Positions 1 to 6,920 of a DNA stretch of 20,536 nt are shown piece by piece. Each line of letters begins with the position of its first letter. The stretch's first letter is position 1. The position numbers and the translations under genes were made by a program. Source of the DNA: JANLSO01 sp031362405 (GTDB taxonomy: Bacteria > Actinomycetota > Thermoleophilia > Miltoncostaeales > Miltoncostaeaceae). The notes under the pieces are model-generated. The model saw nothing but the letters and a program-made list of their open reading frames with translations. It ran no database searches and was not told where the DNA came from. Location: assembly GCA_031362405.1 (NCBI GenBank), contig JANLSO010000048.1:1-20536 (forward strand), given 5' to 3'.

Positions 1-677
1 AGCGCGGCGAACTCGGCGATCGTTGCCTCGAAATCGCGGTGATCCCGGTCACCGTAGGTCGACTCCATCAGCACCAGATCGCCGGCCGGGCAGGGCGTCG
101 GGTCGGGCATGACGTCCTTGCGGGCGTTGCCGATATCGCCACTGAACACGATGCGCCGACCGGCGACCTCGACGAGAAAGCTCGCCGAACCGGGAATGTG
201 CCCGGCGACCTGCGGGGTGACGCGCAGACCACTGATCTCCGACGCCGTGCCATAAGCCAGTGGCACGACGAGCTCGAGGGTCTTTAGGACGTCCCTATCG
301 TCGTAGAGCGGTTCTTGGGCGGGGCGACCCTTGCGCCGGTCGCGCTCGGTGTCTTCCATCTGCAGCTTCGCGGAGTCCATCAGCAGGTGCTCGGCGAGCA
401 TCTTCGTGGCCGGCAGCGCGTGGATCTTCCCGCGAAAGCCACGCTTCACGAGAAGTGGCAGCCGACCGCAGTGATCGAGGTGCGCGTGGGTCAAAAGCAC
501 GGCCTGGATCGAAGTCGGGTCGAAGTCCATCGCACCGCGGTTGAGATCAAACAGGGCTTCGGATCCCTGAAACGCGCCGCAGTCGATGAGCACGCGCGTT
601 CCTGGGGCCTCCAGTAGGTGGCACGAGCCGGTGACGGTCATCGCGCCGCCGTACGAGCGGACGGTTACGTCGCTCAT
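1..677 (-). CDS. beta-CASP-type metallo-beta-lactamase nuclease, C-terminus cut by window edge
   Basis: The first 225 residues of a metallo-beta-lactamase (MBL) fold protein; the gene runs off the left edge. Visible in order: the N-terminal strand GAMTVTGSCHLLE and DCGAFQG, the metal motif THAHLDHCGRLP (HxHxDH), a second metal His in AGHIPGSASF, and the Asp of FSGDIGN. This order, with TVTGSC and GSASF in place of lactamase motifs, is typical of the beta-CASP (CPSF73/Ysh1-like) group, which cleaves RNA, or less often DNA, with two zinc ions. The beta-CASP and C-terminal His motifs would lie outside the window, so the subfamily is inferred. The ATG start at 677 follows TGAGGATGACGCG, in which the carbonic anhydrase stop codon is part of the Shine-Dalgarno region. 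Only 10 bases separate the two genes, so they are probably co-transcribed and coupled. A generic MBL hydrolase is the main alternative. Confidence 0.85.
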   Translation of the reverse strand, partial: MSDVTVRSYGGAMTVTGSCHLLEAPGTRVLIDCGAFQGSEALFDLNRGAMDFDPTSIQAVLLTHAHLDHCGRLPLLVKRGFRGKIHALPATKMLAEHLLMDSAKLQMEDTERDRRKGRPAQEPLYDDRDVLKTLELVVPLAYGTASEISGLRVTPQVAGHIPGSASFLVEVAGRRIVFSGDIGNARKDVMPDPTPCPAGDLVLMESTYGDRDHRDFEATIAEFAA

Positions 678-687
678 CGCGTCATCC

Positions 688-1203
688 TCACGTCGGAGCC
701 GGTCCCGTGGCGGTGCCGTCAACCTCCCGCAAGGCCCCGGTTTCGGGGTCGAAGACGACGCCACGGATGTGATCACGCGCCGGAAGCTCCGGGCTCGAAC
801 GCAGGCGCTCAAGGCTGCCATGCAGCGTCGCATCGATGTCGCGGAAGGCGCCGAGCCGCCAGGTCGGCAGAACCCGGTCGGCGGCGAGGGCCTGGGCGAA
901 CGCGTCCTCCGAGGCGCCGTGCAAGCCGCAGCCCTCATGCATCATCACGACGATCTCATTCGTGCCGAGCAGCCTCTGAGAGGCGCTCAGCGAGCGAATC
1001 ACGTCGTCGGTGACCAGCCCACCCGCATTGCGGAGGATGTGCGCGTCACCTCGCTCGAGGCCGAGCATCGGTAAGGGATCGATCCGCGTATCCATGCAGG
1101 TCAGCACCGCGACCTGGCGGCGGGGGCTCGAGCTGAGGCCCGGGGCGGCAAGCTCTGCGGCACGAGAGGCCGCAGCTTCCAACATCTCGTCAGCGTTCGG
1201 CAT
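688..1203 (-). CDS. beta-class carbonic anhydrase
   Basis: A 171-residue cytoplasmic zinc enzyme interconverting CO2 and bicarbonate. The zinc-site signature is complete: C36-M-D38-T-R40 in LTCMDTRIDP, then H89-E-G-C92 in MMHEGCGL, the Cys-His-Cys ligands with the Asp/Arg dyad. The short length and the sequence RNAGGLVTDDVIRSL place it with the compact actinobacterial type (Mycobacterium Rv1284-like) rather than the longer plant or E. coli Can type. The ATG at 1203 has no Shine-Dalgarno sequence, but TACGAT lies 6 bases upstream (1210-1215), which suggests a leaderless transcript starting at or next to the ATG. It is therefore probably the first gene of a short unit with the downstream nuclease, separate from the trp run ending at 1234. 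Confidence 0.93.
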   Translation of the reverse strand: MPNADEMLEAAASRAAELAAPGLSSSPRRQVAVLTCMDTRIDPLPMLGLERGDAHILRNAGGLVTDDVIRSLSASQRLLGTNEIVVMMHEGCGLHGASEDAFAQALAADRVLPTWRLGAFRDIDATLHGSLERLRSSPELPARDHIRGVVFDPETGALREVDGTATGPAPT

Positions 1204-1209
1204 ACGTCG

Positions 1210-1215
1210 ATCGTA
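1210..1215 (-). promoter_or_regulatory. -10-like hexamer of the carbonic anhydrase gene, leaderless layout
   Basis: On the minus strand TACGAT is followed by six bases (CGACGT) and then the ATG at 1203. The TAnnnT hexamer fits the actinobacterial sigma-A -10 consensus and the distance places transcription initiation at the start codon. No clear -35 box was seen. The same layout recurs at other genes in the window, which raises confidence. Confidence 0.55.
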
Positions 1216-1233
1216 CCGTGCTGACGCGACGCG

Positions 1234-1629
1234 CTACGCGGAAGGGCGTATCCATGTGACCACTCGACTGAGGCGATGACGATTGCGCGCGAAGAGCCGG
1301 TAGGCGGGGTTGAGCAGCGGCGCGGCCGTGCGGAGGGCCCGGGCCAGTAGCGGGCCGACGACTGGGACATCGCGGGAGATCTCGGCGATCGCGCGGACTT
1401 CCGTTGTCGGCGGACCGCCCGTCGCGCGGTCGAACACGAGAATCGACCGCTCGGTCGCGGCTTGGTCGGAGTCGATCCCGAGGGCGAGCAGCGCCTCGTG
1501 GTCGTGCGAGGAGACCCAATGCATCCGGCCGTTACGATCGAGCCGTTGCCCGACCCGAGCCGCGGTGCGGCAGATCGGGCATTCCCCGTCGTATACCGCA
1601 CACGTCGTCGGCTCCTGCGCCTCGGCCAT
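1234..1629 (-). CDS. DUF393 (DCC1-like) thiol-disulfide oxidoreductase family protein
   Basis: A 131-residue protein with the DUF393 hallmark near its N-terminus: Y-D14-G-E-C17-P-I-C20 (DxxCxxC), followed by a predicted mixed alpha/beta domain and the C-terminal segment LLNPAYRLFARNRHRLSR usual in this family. The family is described as thioredoxin-like, and the two cysteines could cycle between thiol and disulfide; no substrate can be named from sequence. Its ATG at 1629 shares one base with the trpA stop (TGATG), so translation is probably coupled to tryptophan synthase. It is the last gene of the minus-strand trp run. No membrane segment or signal peptide is evident. Confidence 0.85.
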   Translation of the reverse strand: MAEAQEPTTCAVYDGECPICRTAARVGQRLDRNGRMHWVSSHDHEALLALGIDSDQAATERSILVFDRATGGPPTTEVRAIAEISRDVPVVGPLLARALRTAAPLLNPAYRLFARNRHRLSRVVTWIRPSA

Positions 1630-2426
1630 CAGGACCTTCCGGAAAGGGCCGCCCGGACACCGGCGGAAAACTCGGCCAGCTCGCCCGCGACCGTCGCGGG
1701 ATCCTTGGCATCTTCGATCATCCGGATGAGCTGGCTCGCGATCACAACGCCGTCGGCGAACGACCCGATCTCAACCGCCTGAGCGGGTCCGCGAATTCCG
1801 AAACCGACCGCCAGCGGAGCCGCTATCTGCTCCCGCGCCCGGGCGATGAAGGCCCGCAGCGCGGCGTCGACGTTCAGCTCGCCACCCGTGACGCCGGCGA
1901 CCGAGACGCAGTAGACGAAGCCGTCGGCCACGCGGCCAATTGCCGCCAGGCGCTCGTCGGAGGTCGTCGGCGCACACAACGGCACAATCGCCACCCCGGC
2001 TCTGTCGGCCGCCCGACGAATCTCCTCACCCTCGTCAATCGGCAGGTCAGGGATGATCACGCCGGCCACACCCGCCTGGGCCGCCCGGTCGAGGAAGCCC
2101 CGCGCGCCCGAGTGGATCAGCAGGTTGACGTAGGTCATCAACACTATTGGGGGCCCGCCGCGTAGCTCCTCGGCGATCTCGAGGATGTGTTCGGGGCGCG
2201 TGCCGGCCTCCAGGGCCCTCTGCCCGGCGGTCTGGATCGTCGGCCCATCCGCCAGCGGATCCGAAAATGGGATCCCGATCTCGAGGATGTCGGCATGCGG
2301 GGCGATTGCCTTCGCGTGCTCCAAGCTTGTCGCGACGTCTGGGTACCCACCCATGACGTACGGGATGAACAGCGGCCGGCCGGCGTTTGCGAAGGTTTCG
2401 CGCAGACGTGTGGCGCCCTCAGACAT
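1629..2426 (-). CDS. trpA: tryptophan synthase alpha chain
   Basis: A 265-residue alpha subunit that cleaves indole-3-glycerol phosphate to indole and glyceraldehyde 3-phosphate, passing indole to TrpB. The active-site segment LEIGIPFSDPLADGP holds Glu49 and Asp60 at the same numbering as the Salmonella enzyme, supporting the chosen ATG at 2426. Other family blocks are PYVMGGYPD near residue 22, IIPDLPIDE, YCVSVAGVTGG and the phosphate loop GFGIRGP. Its start lies inside the 3' end of trpB (8-base overlap), and its stop overlaps the next start (TGATG). The enzyme is full length with no missing catalytic residue. Confidence 0.97.
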   Translation of the reverse strand: MSEGATRLRETFANAGRPLFIPYVMGGYPDVATSLEHAKAIAPHADILEIGIPFSDPLADGPTIQTAGQRALEAGTRPEHILEIAEELRGGPPIVLMTYVNLLIHSGARGFLDRAAQAGVAGVIIPDLPIDEGEEIRRAADRAGVAIVPLCAPTTSDERLAAIGRVADGFVYCVSVAGVTGGELNVDAALRAFIARAREQIAAPLAVGFGIRGPAQAVEIGSFADGVVIASQLIRMIEDAKDPATVAGELAEFSAGVRAALSGRS

Positions 2427-3606
2427 CGATACCCAGCGCGGCGGCGGCCTGGTCGACGTCTTTGTCGCCGCGACCCGACATACAGATCAGGACGGGCCCG
2501 CCGGTTGCGGCCAGGCGCGCGCCCTCACGGGCCACGAGCGCCAAGGCGTGGGAGCTTTCCAGGGCAGGAATGATGCCCTCGGCCTGGCAGCAGGCGGTGA
2601 ACGCCTCGAGAGCCTCGGCGTCGGTGGCGCTCTCGTAGCGCACGCGACCGGTGTCGCGCAGGTGACTGTGCTCCGGCCCCACGCCCGGATAGTCGAGCCC
2701 GGCCGAGATCGAGTGGGCCTCAGCGACCTGGCCGTCAGGGTCCTGAAGCAGGTACGACAGCGACCCGTGCAAAACGCCCGGCTGGCCGTGGCCGAGCGAC
2801 GCGCCGTGGCGGCCGGTCTCGACTCCGTCGCCCGCGGCCTCGACGCCCATCAGGGCGACGTCGGCGTCGTTGACGAACCCGCGAAAGATCCCGATCGCGT
2901 TCGATCCGCCACCCACGCAGGCGATCACCGCCGAGGGCAGGCGCCCTTCCTCGGCGAGCATCTGCTCGCGCGACTCGTGGCCGATCACCGACTGCAAGTC
3001 GGCGACGATCTCCGGGTACGGCGCGGGCCCGACGGCCGAGCCGATCACGTAGTGCGTCCCACCGACGTTGGTGACCCAGTCGCGGATCGCCTCGCTGGTG
3101 GCGTGTTTCAGGGTGCCGGTGCCGGCATCGACGGCGCGGACTTCGGCGCCGAGCATTTTCATGCGAATGACGTTCAGCCGCTGACGCTGCATATCGAGCC
3201 GGCCCATGTAGACGCAGCACTCCATCCCGAACAGGGCCGCCGCGGTGGCGGTGGCGACGCCGTGCTGGCCGGCCCCGGTCTCGGCAATGATCCGCTTTTT
3301 GCCCATCCGTTGGGCCAAGAGCACCTGGCCGAGGGCGTTGTTGATCTTGTGGGCCCCGGTGTGGCAGAGGTCCTCGCGCTTGAAGTAGAGCCGTTCGACG
3401 CCGTAGCGCTCCCCGAGGCGCGCCGCCCGGTAGAGCGGCGTGGGCCGGCCGACGAAGCGGCTGAGCAGCCCGTCGAGCTCGGTCGCGAAGTCGACGTCGC
3501 TGCGATGGCGTTGGAACGCTTCGGCAAGCTCGTCGAGCGCCCCGATGACCGTCTCAGGTACGTAGCGGCCCCCGTACGGGCCGAACCTCTCGGCAAGCTC
3601 ACTCAT
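2419..3606 (-). CDS. trpB: tryptophan synthase beta chain
   Basis: A 395-residue PLP enzyme that condenses indole with serine to give tryptophan in the alpha2-beta2 complex. Counting from the ATG at 3606 puts the PLP lysine at K87 in HTGAHKINN and the catalytic glutamate at E109 in IAETGAGQHG, exactly the Salmonella positions. This decides the start against an in-frame start at 3663 that would add 19 arginine-rich residues inside trpF. The phosphate-binding GGGSNAIG loop is present. It is the TrpB1 type that begins with the FGPYGGRYVPET motif. The ATG overlaps the trpF stop by 8 bases (ATGAGTGA), so trpF, trpB and trpA form a coupled series. Confidence 0.97.
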   Translation of the reverse strand: MSELAERFGPYGGRYVPETVIGALDELAEAFQRHRSDVDFATELDGLLSRFVGRPTPLYRAARLGERYGVERLYFKREDLCHTGAHKINNALGQVLLAQRMGKKRIIAETGAGQHGVATATAAALFGMECCVYMGRLDMQRQRLNVIRMKMLGAEVRAVDAGTGTLKHATSEAIRDWVTNVGGTHYVIGSAVGPAPYPEIVADLQSVIGHESREQMLAEEGRLPSAVIACVGGGSNAIGIFRGFVNDADVALMGVEAAGDGVETGRHGASLGHGQPGVLHGSLSYLLQDPDGQVAEAHSISAGLDYPGVGPEHSHLRDTGRVRYESATDAEALEAFTACCQAEGIIPALESSHALALVAREGARLAATGGPVLICMSGRGDKDVDQAAAALGIDV

Positions 3607-4219
3607 TCCGTCTCTCCCCCGCGCCGTGCGCGGCCGTGATGAACGCGGCAACCAGCGTCGCATCTTTGCGCCCCGGTGCCGACTCGACCCCGCTCGAAAC
3701 GTCGACCAGAGCGGGACGCACCCGGCGAATCGCCTCGGCGACGTTTGCGGGCGTCATACCGCCCGCCAAACCGAACGAACGCGACGGCCGATGCGCCGCC
3801 ACCATGTCCCAGTCGAGTGTGACACCCGTGCCGCCGTGGCGCCCGGGAACCGCCGCGTCGAGCAGCACCATCTCTGCTGCGCTCGCCTGCGCACGGGCGA
3901 GTGCCGTGGGCCCGTCGACGCGAATCCCCTGGATGACCGGAACCCCGGCGACCTGCCGCACGTGAACCGGATCAACCGCCCCGTGGATCTGGACGTGCGT
4001 GAGCCCACATGCCGTCACCGCCCGCACGAGATCCTCGTCGCTCGGCTCGACGAACACGCCGATGCGGCACACGCCCTTGGGCAGGCCCGTGAGAACCTCA
4101 GCGCCCTGATCGACGTCCACTCGCCGTGGGCCGTCGGCGAATACCACGCCGATCGCCCAGGCGCCGGCGCGTGCTGACTCCTGCGCCTCGTCGGCCCGCG
4201 TCAGGCCGCAGATCTTCAC
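3599..4219 (-). CDS. trpF: phosphoribosylanthranilate isomerase
   Basis: A 206-residue (beta/alpha)8 enzyme that isomerises phosphoribosylanthranilate to CdRP in tryptophan synthesis. The N-terminal strand VKICGLTRADEA carries the catalytic Cys, and the catalytic Asp lies in LLDAAVPGRHGGTG with its phosphate-binding glycines; FGLAGGMTPANV and DVSSGVE are the C-terminal phosphate blocks. The open frame continues upstream through the kinase gene, but that part is a shadow of the kinase. The family normally starts one or two residues before VKICG, so GTG at 4219 is chosen, 10 bases after the kinase stop at 4230. No good Shine-Dalgarno spacing is visible, so the exact start is the weakest part. 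trpE, trpG, trpD and trpC are not in the window. Confidence 0.93.
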   Translation of the reverse strand: MKICGLTRADEAQESARAGAWAIGVVFADGPRRVDVDQGAEVLTGLPKGVCRIGVFVEPSDEDLVRAVTACGLTHVQIHGAVDPVHVRQVAGVPVIQGIRVDGPTALARAQASAAEMVLLDAAVPGRHGGTGVTLDWDMVAAHRPSRSFGLAGGMTPANVAEAIRRVRPALVDVSSGVESAPGRKDATLVAAFITAAHGAGERRNE

Positions 4220-4229
4220 CCTGATGAGA

Positions 4230-5393
4230 TCAGGCCGTGGGATCGGCGTCCTCGTCGCCCGGCTGCCAGGTGGGCAGAAACACCCGCACCGTCGTGCCGG
4301 CGTCGGTACTGACCACCGCGAACGTGCCCCCAAGGACCGTCGCCCGATCTCGCATCCCGTGCAGACCAAAGCGCGCGATCGGGGCCCCGGGCCGGGGACG
4401 CAGCGCCCGCTCTGCGTCGAAACCCCCGCCGTTGTCGGCGACCTCGAGGAGAATCCCCGTGGCGTCTTCGCGCACCGCAACGCCGACCTGGGTCGCCCGG
4501 CCGTGCCGATGGGCGTTGTTCAAGGCCTCCTGGAGGATCCGATAGAAGGTGATCCGCTGGGTCACCGAAACGCCGTTGACGGGGAAATCGCCGACGATCT
4601 CGGGCACGACCTGGGAGCCGCTGCGGGCCTCGAACGCGATGATCGCGTCGTTCAGGATCTCCGTGAGCCGACGGTTCTCGAACTGGGCGGGCCGCAGATG
4701 CCCGATCAGCTCGCGCATCTCGTGCAGCGCGCCGCCGAGCGTTTCATAGATCCGCCCGATCGCCGGCCGCAGTGCCTCGGGAAGCACGGCGCCCTGGGTC
4801 TCGGCATCGGTCAACTCGGCCTCCAGCAGTTGGATCTCCAACAGAGCGACCGACAGGGCCTGGGTGGGGCCGTCGTGGATGTCGAGGCCGATGCGGCCCA
4901 ACAGACGCTCGTCGCTTTCGAGGATCTGCGCCATCGCCCGCTCGAGATCCGACCGCAGCCGCGCCGATTCCAGCGCACCGCCAAGCCGCTCGATGGCGAC
5001 GGCGACGATGTCATCGAGCCCGGGAGCGACGGCGCCCGCGCCGATGACCAGGGCCGTCTCGCCACGGGTATGCGGAATCACGATCGCCGTCGCGGATCCG
5101 ACCGCCGCATCGTCAACGAGCAGAGCAGTGTCGTGACCCGCGCCGGCGACGATGGCAGCGCCCCCTACCACCAAAGATTCCTTTGCGTCGAGACCGAGCC
5201 CCGGGGCGACGGCCCAGACACCCGGCCCGGCCGATGCGCTTACGACGGCGGTCCACGGGACGCTGAGCGCCGCAGCAAGGCTTTCGAGTATCGCCGCGAG
5301 CCCCTGCTCGGGCTGGCGAGCCGAGACGGGCGTTCGTGCCACGCGCAGGGCAACGGAGTCGTGCGATGTGGTCGGGGCGAGTGAGCGTTCCAT
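4230..5393 (-). CDS. soluble GAF-containing sensor histidine kinase (HisKA_3/NarL-partner type)
   Basis: A 387-residue protein with no membrane segment. Residues about 25-145 resemble a GAF sensor domain. The DHp helix follows with phosphoacceptor H173 in GLDIHDGPTQAL, the HisKA_3 signature of kinases that pair with NarL/FixJ regulators. The ATPase domain shows the N-box (ILQEALNNAHRHG), the G1 box (VADNGGGFD) and the G2 region (FGLHGMRDRATVLGGTF). The ATG at 5393 is preferred over an in-frame start at 5528, because the extra 45 residues are low-complexity Arg/Ser/Pro; TAAGAT also lies 8 bases upstream. It diverges from two response regulators, the likely partners, and sits 10 bases upstream of trpF, so read-through into the trp genes is plausible. 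The ligand of the GAF domain is unknown. Confidence 0.92.
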   Translation of the reverse strand: MERSLAPTTSHDSVALRVARTPVSARQPEQGLAAILESLAAALSVPWTAVVSASAGPGVWAVAPGLGLDAKESLVVGGAAIVAGAGHDTALLVDDAAVGSATAIVIPHTRGETALVIGAGAVAPGLDDIVAVAIERLGGALESARLRSDLERAMAQILESDERLLGRIGLDIHDGPTQALSVALLEIQLLEAELTDAETQGAVLPEALRPAIGRIYETLGGALHEMRELIGHLRPAQFENRRLTEILNDAIIAFEARSGSQVVPEIVGDFPVNGVSVTQRITFYRILQEALNNAHRHGRATQVGVAVREDATGILLEVADNGGGFDAERALRPRPGAPIARFGLHGMRDRATVLGGTFAVVSTDAGTTVRVFLPTWQPGDEDADPTA

Positions 5394-5401
5394 CGCTGAT
5401 G

Positions 5402-5407
5402 ATCTTA
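5402..5407 (-). promoter_or_regulatory. -10-like hexamer of the GAF kinase gene
   Basis: TAAGAT on the minus strand, then eight bases (CATCAGCG), then the ATG at 5393. No Shine-Dalgarno sequence lies between them, which suggests a leaderless or nearly leaderless transcript. It may also serve trpFBA downstream, since no other promoter is evident between the kinase and trpF. Confidence 0.5.
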
Positions 5408-5541
5408 GTGCCCGCCGCGGGCGGTCTCCTTCGGCCCTCCCGCGGGGGACGATTGCATGGCATGCTCTCGCCGATCGGCGCCCTATACGCGCGTGGGTCG
5501 AACTACCAGGGCGTCTAGGCGACGGCACCCGTGAGAAGTCC

Positions 5542-5547
5542 TAGGGT
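5542..5547 (+). promoter_or_regulatory. possible -10 hexamer for the receiver-only regulator
   Basis: TAGGGT lies about 50 bases before the GTG at 5599 in the 205-base divergent gap. It fits TAnnnT, but no convincing -35 box is seen, and TATACG near 5485 is an alternative. The gene itself has a Shine-Dalgarno sequence, so a normal leader is expected. Confidence 0.25.
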
Positions 5548-5598
5548 TTCGCTACTCAAGCGGGCGGCCCGGCCCGTAGTCGAAGTTTGAGGAGTCCT

Positions 5599-5985
5599 GT
5601 GAGTTCCCTGGTTCGCGTTCTGCTTGCCGATGACAACGCTCAGTTTCGCTCGCTCCTGCGGCGCCTGCTGGAGCGCGAGGTCGAGATCGCCGTCGTCGCT
5701 GAGGCATCAAACGGAGCAGAAGCGCTGATGCTGGCCGAAGAGCATCACCCGGACGTCGTACTCATGGACCTCTCGATGCCCGGCGTCGATGGCCTCGAAG
5801 CCACGATGGCGCTGAAGGCCCGGCTTCCCGACGTCACCGTGCTGATGCTCTCGGTCGCCGACAAGGAGCACGAGATCGCCGCAGGCCTGTCGGGTGGAGC
5901 GTCTGAGTTCCTCATCAAAGGCGCGCCCACCGCGGAGATCGTGGCCGCGATCCGGCGCCACGGCCCGGATACGTTCGACGACTAA
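5599..5985 (+). CDS. receiver-only (single-domain) response regulator
   Basis: A 128-residue CheY-like receiver with no output domain. The acidic pair D11-D12 (LLADDN), the phosphoacceptor D57 (VVLMDLSMPG), S85 at the switch Thr/Ser position (LMLSVAD) and K107 (LIKGAP) are all present, so it should accept phosphate. It ends soon after the last receiver helix. The GTG at 5599 is chosen because GAGGAG lies four bases upstream; an in-frame TTG at 5587 would place that sequence inside the gene. It lies between a divergent HisKA_3 kinase and a NarL-type regulator that starts 73 bases downstream. A phosphate sink or relay role is possible but not shown. Confidence 0.9.
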   Translation: MSSLVRVLLADDNAQFRSLLRRLLEREVEIAVVAEASNGAEALMLAEEHHPDVVLMDLSMPGVDGLEATMALKARLPDVTVLMLSVADKEHEIAAGLSGGASEFLIKGAPTAEIVAAIRRHGPDTFDD

Positions 5986-6058
5986 ACCTGTCGGCCGGCG
6001 TAGTGGGCGTCCGCCGGGATCGTTAAGGTAGGCGCGCATCGGGGTTCAGGAACGGTCG

Positions 6059-6766
6059 GTGGCGGCCGATGGACTCCAGGCAGGGACCACGGACGTGTCA
6101 GAGCCCACACCCGCAAGCGCGAAGACCCACCTCCGGGTGGCCATCGCAGACGATCACCGCCTGATGCTCGACGGCATCAAGCGCGCCCTCGAGACCGCAC
6201 CCGACATCAAGGTGGTCGGCGAGGCAATGACGGGTGAGGAGATGCTCGCGCTCGTGCCGCGCGTCAAGCCCGACGTCGTGATCCTCGATATGCGCATGCC
6301 CAAGGGCGATGGCCTCACGACACTCGCGGCCCTCAAAAAAGATCACCCGGATCTCAAGGTGATCATCCTGTCGATGTTCGAAGACCCCGAGCACATCGAC
6401 CAGGCACTGGCCCAGGGTGCGTCCGGCTACGTCGTCAAATCGATCAACCCGCTCGACCTGCCGTCGACGATCCGCCAGGTGGTCGAGGGGAACGTCTTTC
6501 ACTCGCCGCGCGGCCGCAGCGCCGGAGAGGCCGAGGCTGCTGCCTCCAGCGCCCCGGTGCCGAACCCCGGGGGTCTTACCGAACGCGAGCTATCGATCCT
6601 CAAGCTCGTGGCCGAGGGACTGTCGAACCTCGACATCGCCAGCAAGCTGTACGTCACCGAACAGACGGTGAAGTTCCACCTCTCCAACATCTACCGCAAG
6701 CTCGGCGTCGGCAACCGCACCGAGGCCACTCGGTACGCCTACCGCAACGGTTTGATCGACAACTAG
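6059..6766 (+). CDS. NarL/FixJ-family response regulator
   Basis: A 235-residue DNA-binding regulator. The receiver covers about residues 25-145 with D31-D32 (IADDH), phosphoacceptor D77 (VVILDMRMP), S105 and K127 (YVVKSIN). After a Ser/Ala/Pro linker, the LuxR-type helix-turn-helix occupies about 170-235: LTERELSILKLVAEGLSN, then DIASKLYVTEQTVKFHLS and IYRKLGVGNRTEA. The GTG at 6059 has AGGA seven bases upstream. A second GTG at 6095 has AGGGA eight bases upstream and would give a protein starting MSEPTP; the sequence does not settle the choice. A possible -10 (TAAGGT) lies at 6024-6029. With the divergent kinase at 4230-5393 and the preceding single-domain regulator it probably forms one signalling locus. 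Target genes are unknown. Confidence 0.93.
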   Translation: MAADGLQAGTTDVSEPTPASAKTHLRVAIADDHRLMLDGIKRALETAPDIKVVGEAMTGEEMLALVPRVKPDVVILDMRMPKGDGLTTLAALKKDHPDLKVIILSMFEDPEHIDQALAQGASGYVVKSINPLDLPSTIRQVVEGNVFHSPRGRSAGEAEAAASSAPVPNPGGLTERELSILKLVAEGLSNLDIASKLYVTEQTVKFHLSNIYRKLGVGNRTEATRYAYRNGLIDN

Positions 6767-6769
6767 CGC

Positions 6770-6793
6770 CCGCGCAACGGCGGTGTTGTGCGG
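6770..6793 (+). terminator. hairpin after the NarL-type regulator
   Basis: CCGCGCAAC and GTTGTGCGG pair as a 9-bp stem with one G-T pair and a six-base loop, starting four bases after the regulator stop. No long T-run follows, so this would be a non-canonical or Rho-assisted terminator, common in G+C-rich genomes. It separates the regulator from the corA promoter candidate. Confidence 0.45.
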
Positions 6794-6802
6794 TTGCTGG
6801 GC

Positions 6803-6808
6803 TAGACT
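6803..6808 (+). promoter_or_regulatory. -10-like hexamer upstream of corA
   Basis: TAGACT lies seven bases before an ATG at 6816 and 56 bases before the preferred corA ATG at 6865. Transcription from here would begin at about 6815-6816. No clear -35 box is seen. It is the likely promoter for the run corA to ABC permease. Confidence 0.5.
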
Positions 6809-6815
6809 GTTCGGG

Positions 6816-6920
6816 ATGAATGGTTCTGTCGACAGCTGCGCACAGCCACCCGCGGGAGTGGACGATGGCGAACCTGCCGAAGATCCGCCGAGTAGGACCG
6901 CGCGCCAACCACCCCGTTGA
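6816..6920 (+). CDS. possible leaderless upstream ORF overlapping the corA start
   Basis: An ATG seven bases after TAGACT opens a 34-codon frame ending with TGA at 6918-6920, out of frame with corA and spanning the corA start at 6865. The peptide begins MNGSVDSCAQ and is otherwise acidic then arginine/proline rich, with no recognised domain. The position matches leaderless small ORFs known from actinobacteria. The ATG at 6820, in frame with corA, is a rival explanation: it would give a longer CorA with a leader of a few bases. Translation is not proven. Confidence 0.25.
   Translation: MNGSVDSCAQPPAGVDDGEPAEDPPSRTARQPPR

Noticed and set aside
2185..3639. 484-codon open frame on the plus strand opposite trpB
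   Set aside because: It mirrors trpB codons in a G+C-rich gene, has Arg/Gly/Ala-biased composition and no recognised domain; trpB is certain.
3607..3663. 19-residue N-terminal extension of TrpB
   Set aside because: Arg-rich, lies inside trpF, and would shift K87 and E109 from their standard positions.
4224..5384. 386-codon plus-strand frame opposite the GAF kinase
   Set aside because: Antisense shadow of a gene with all kinase motifs; composition is low-complexity.
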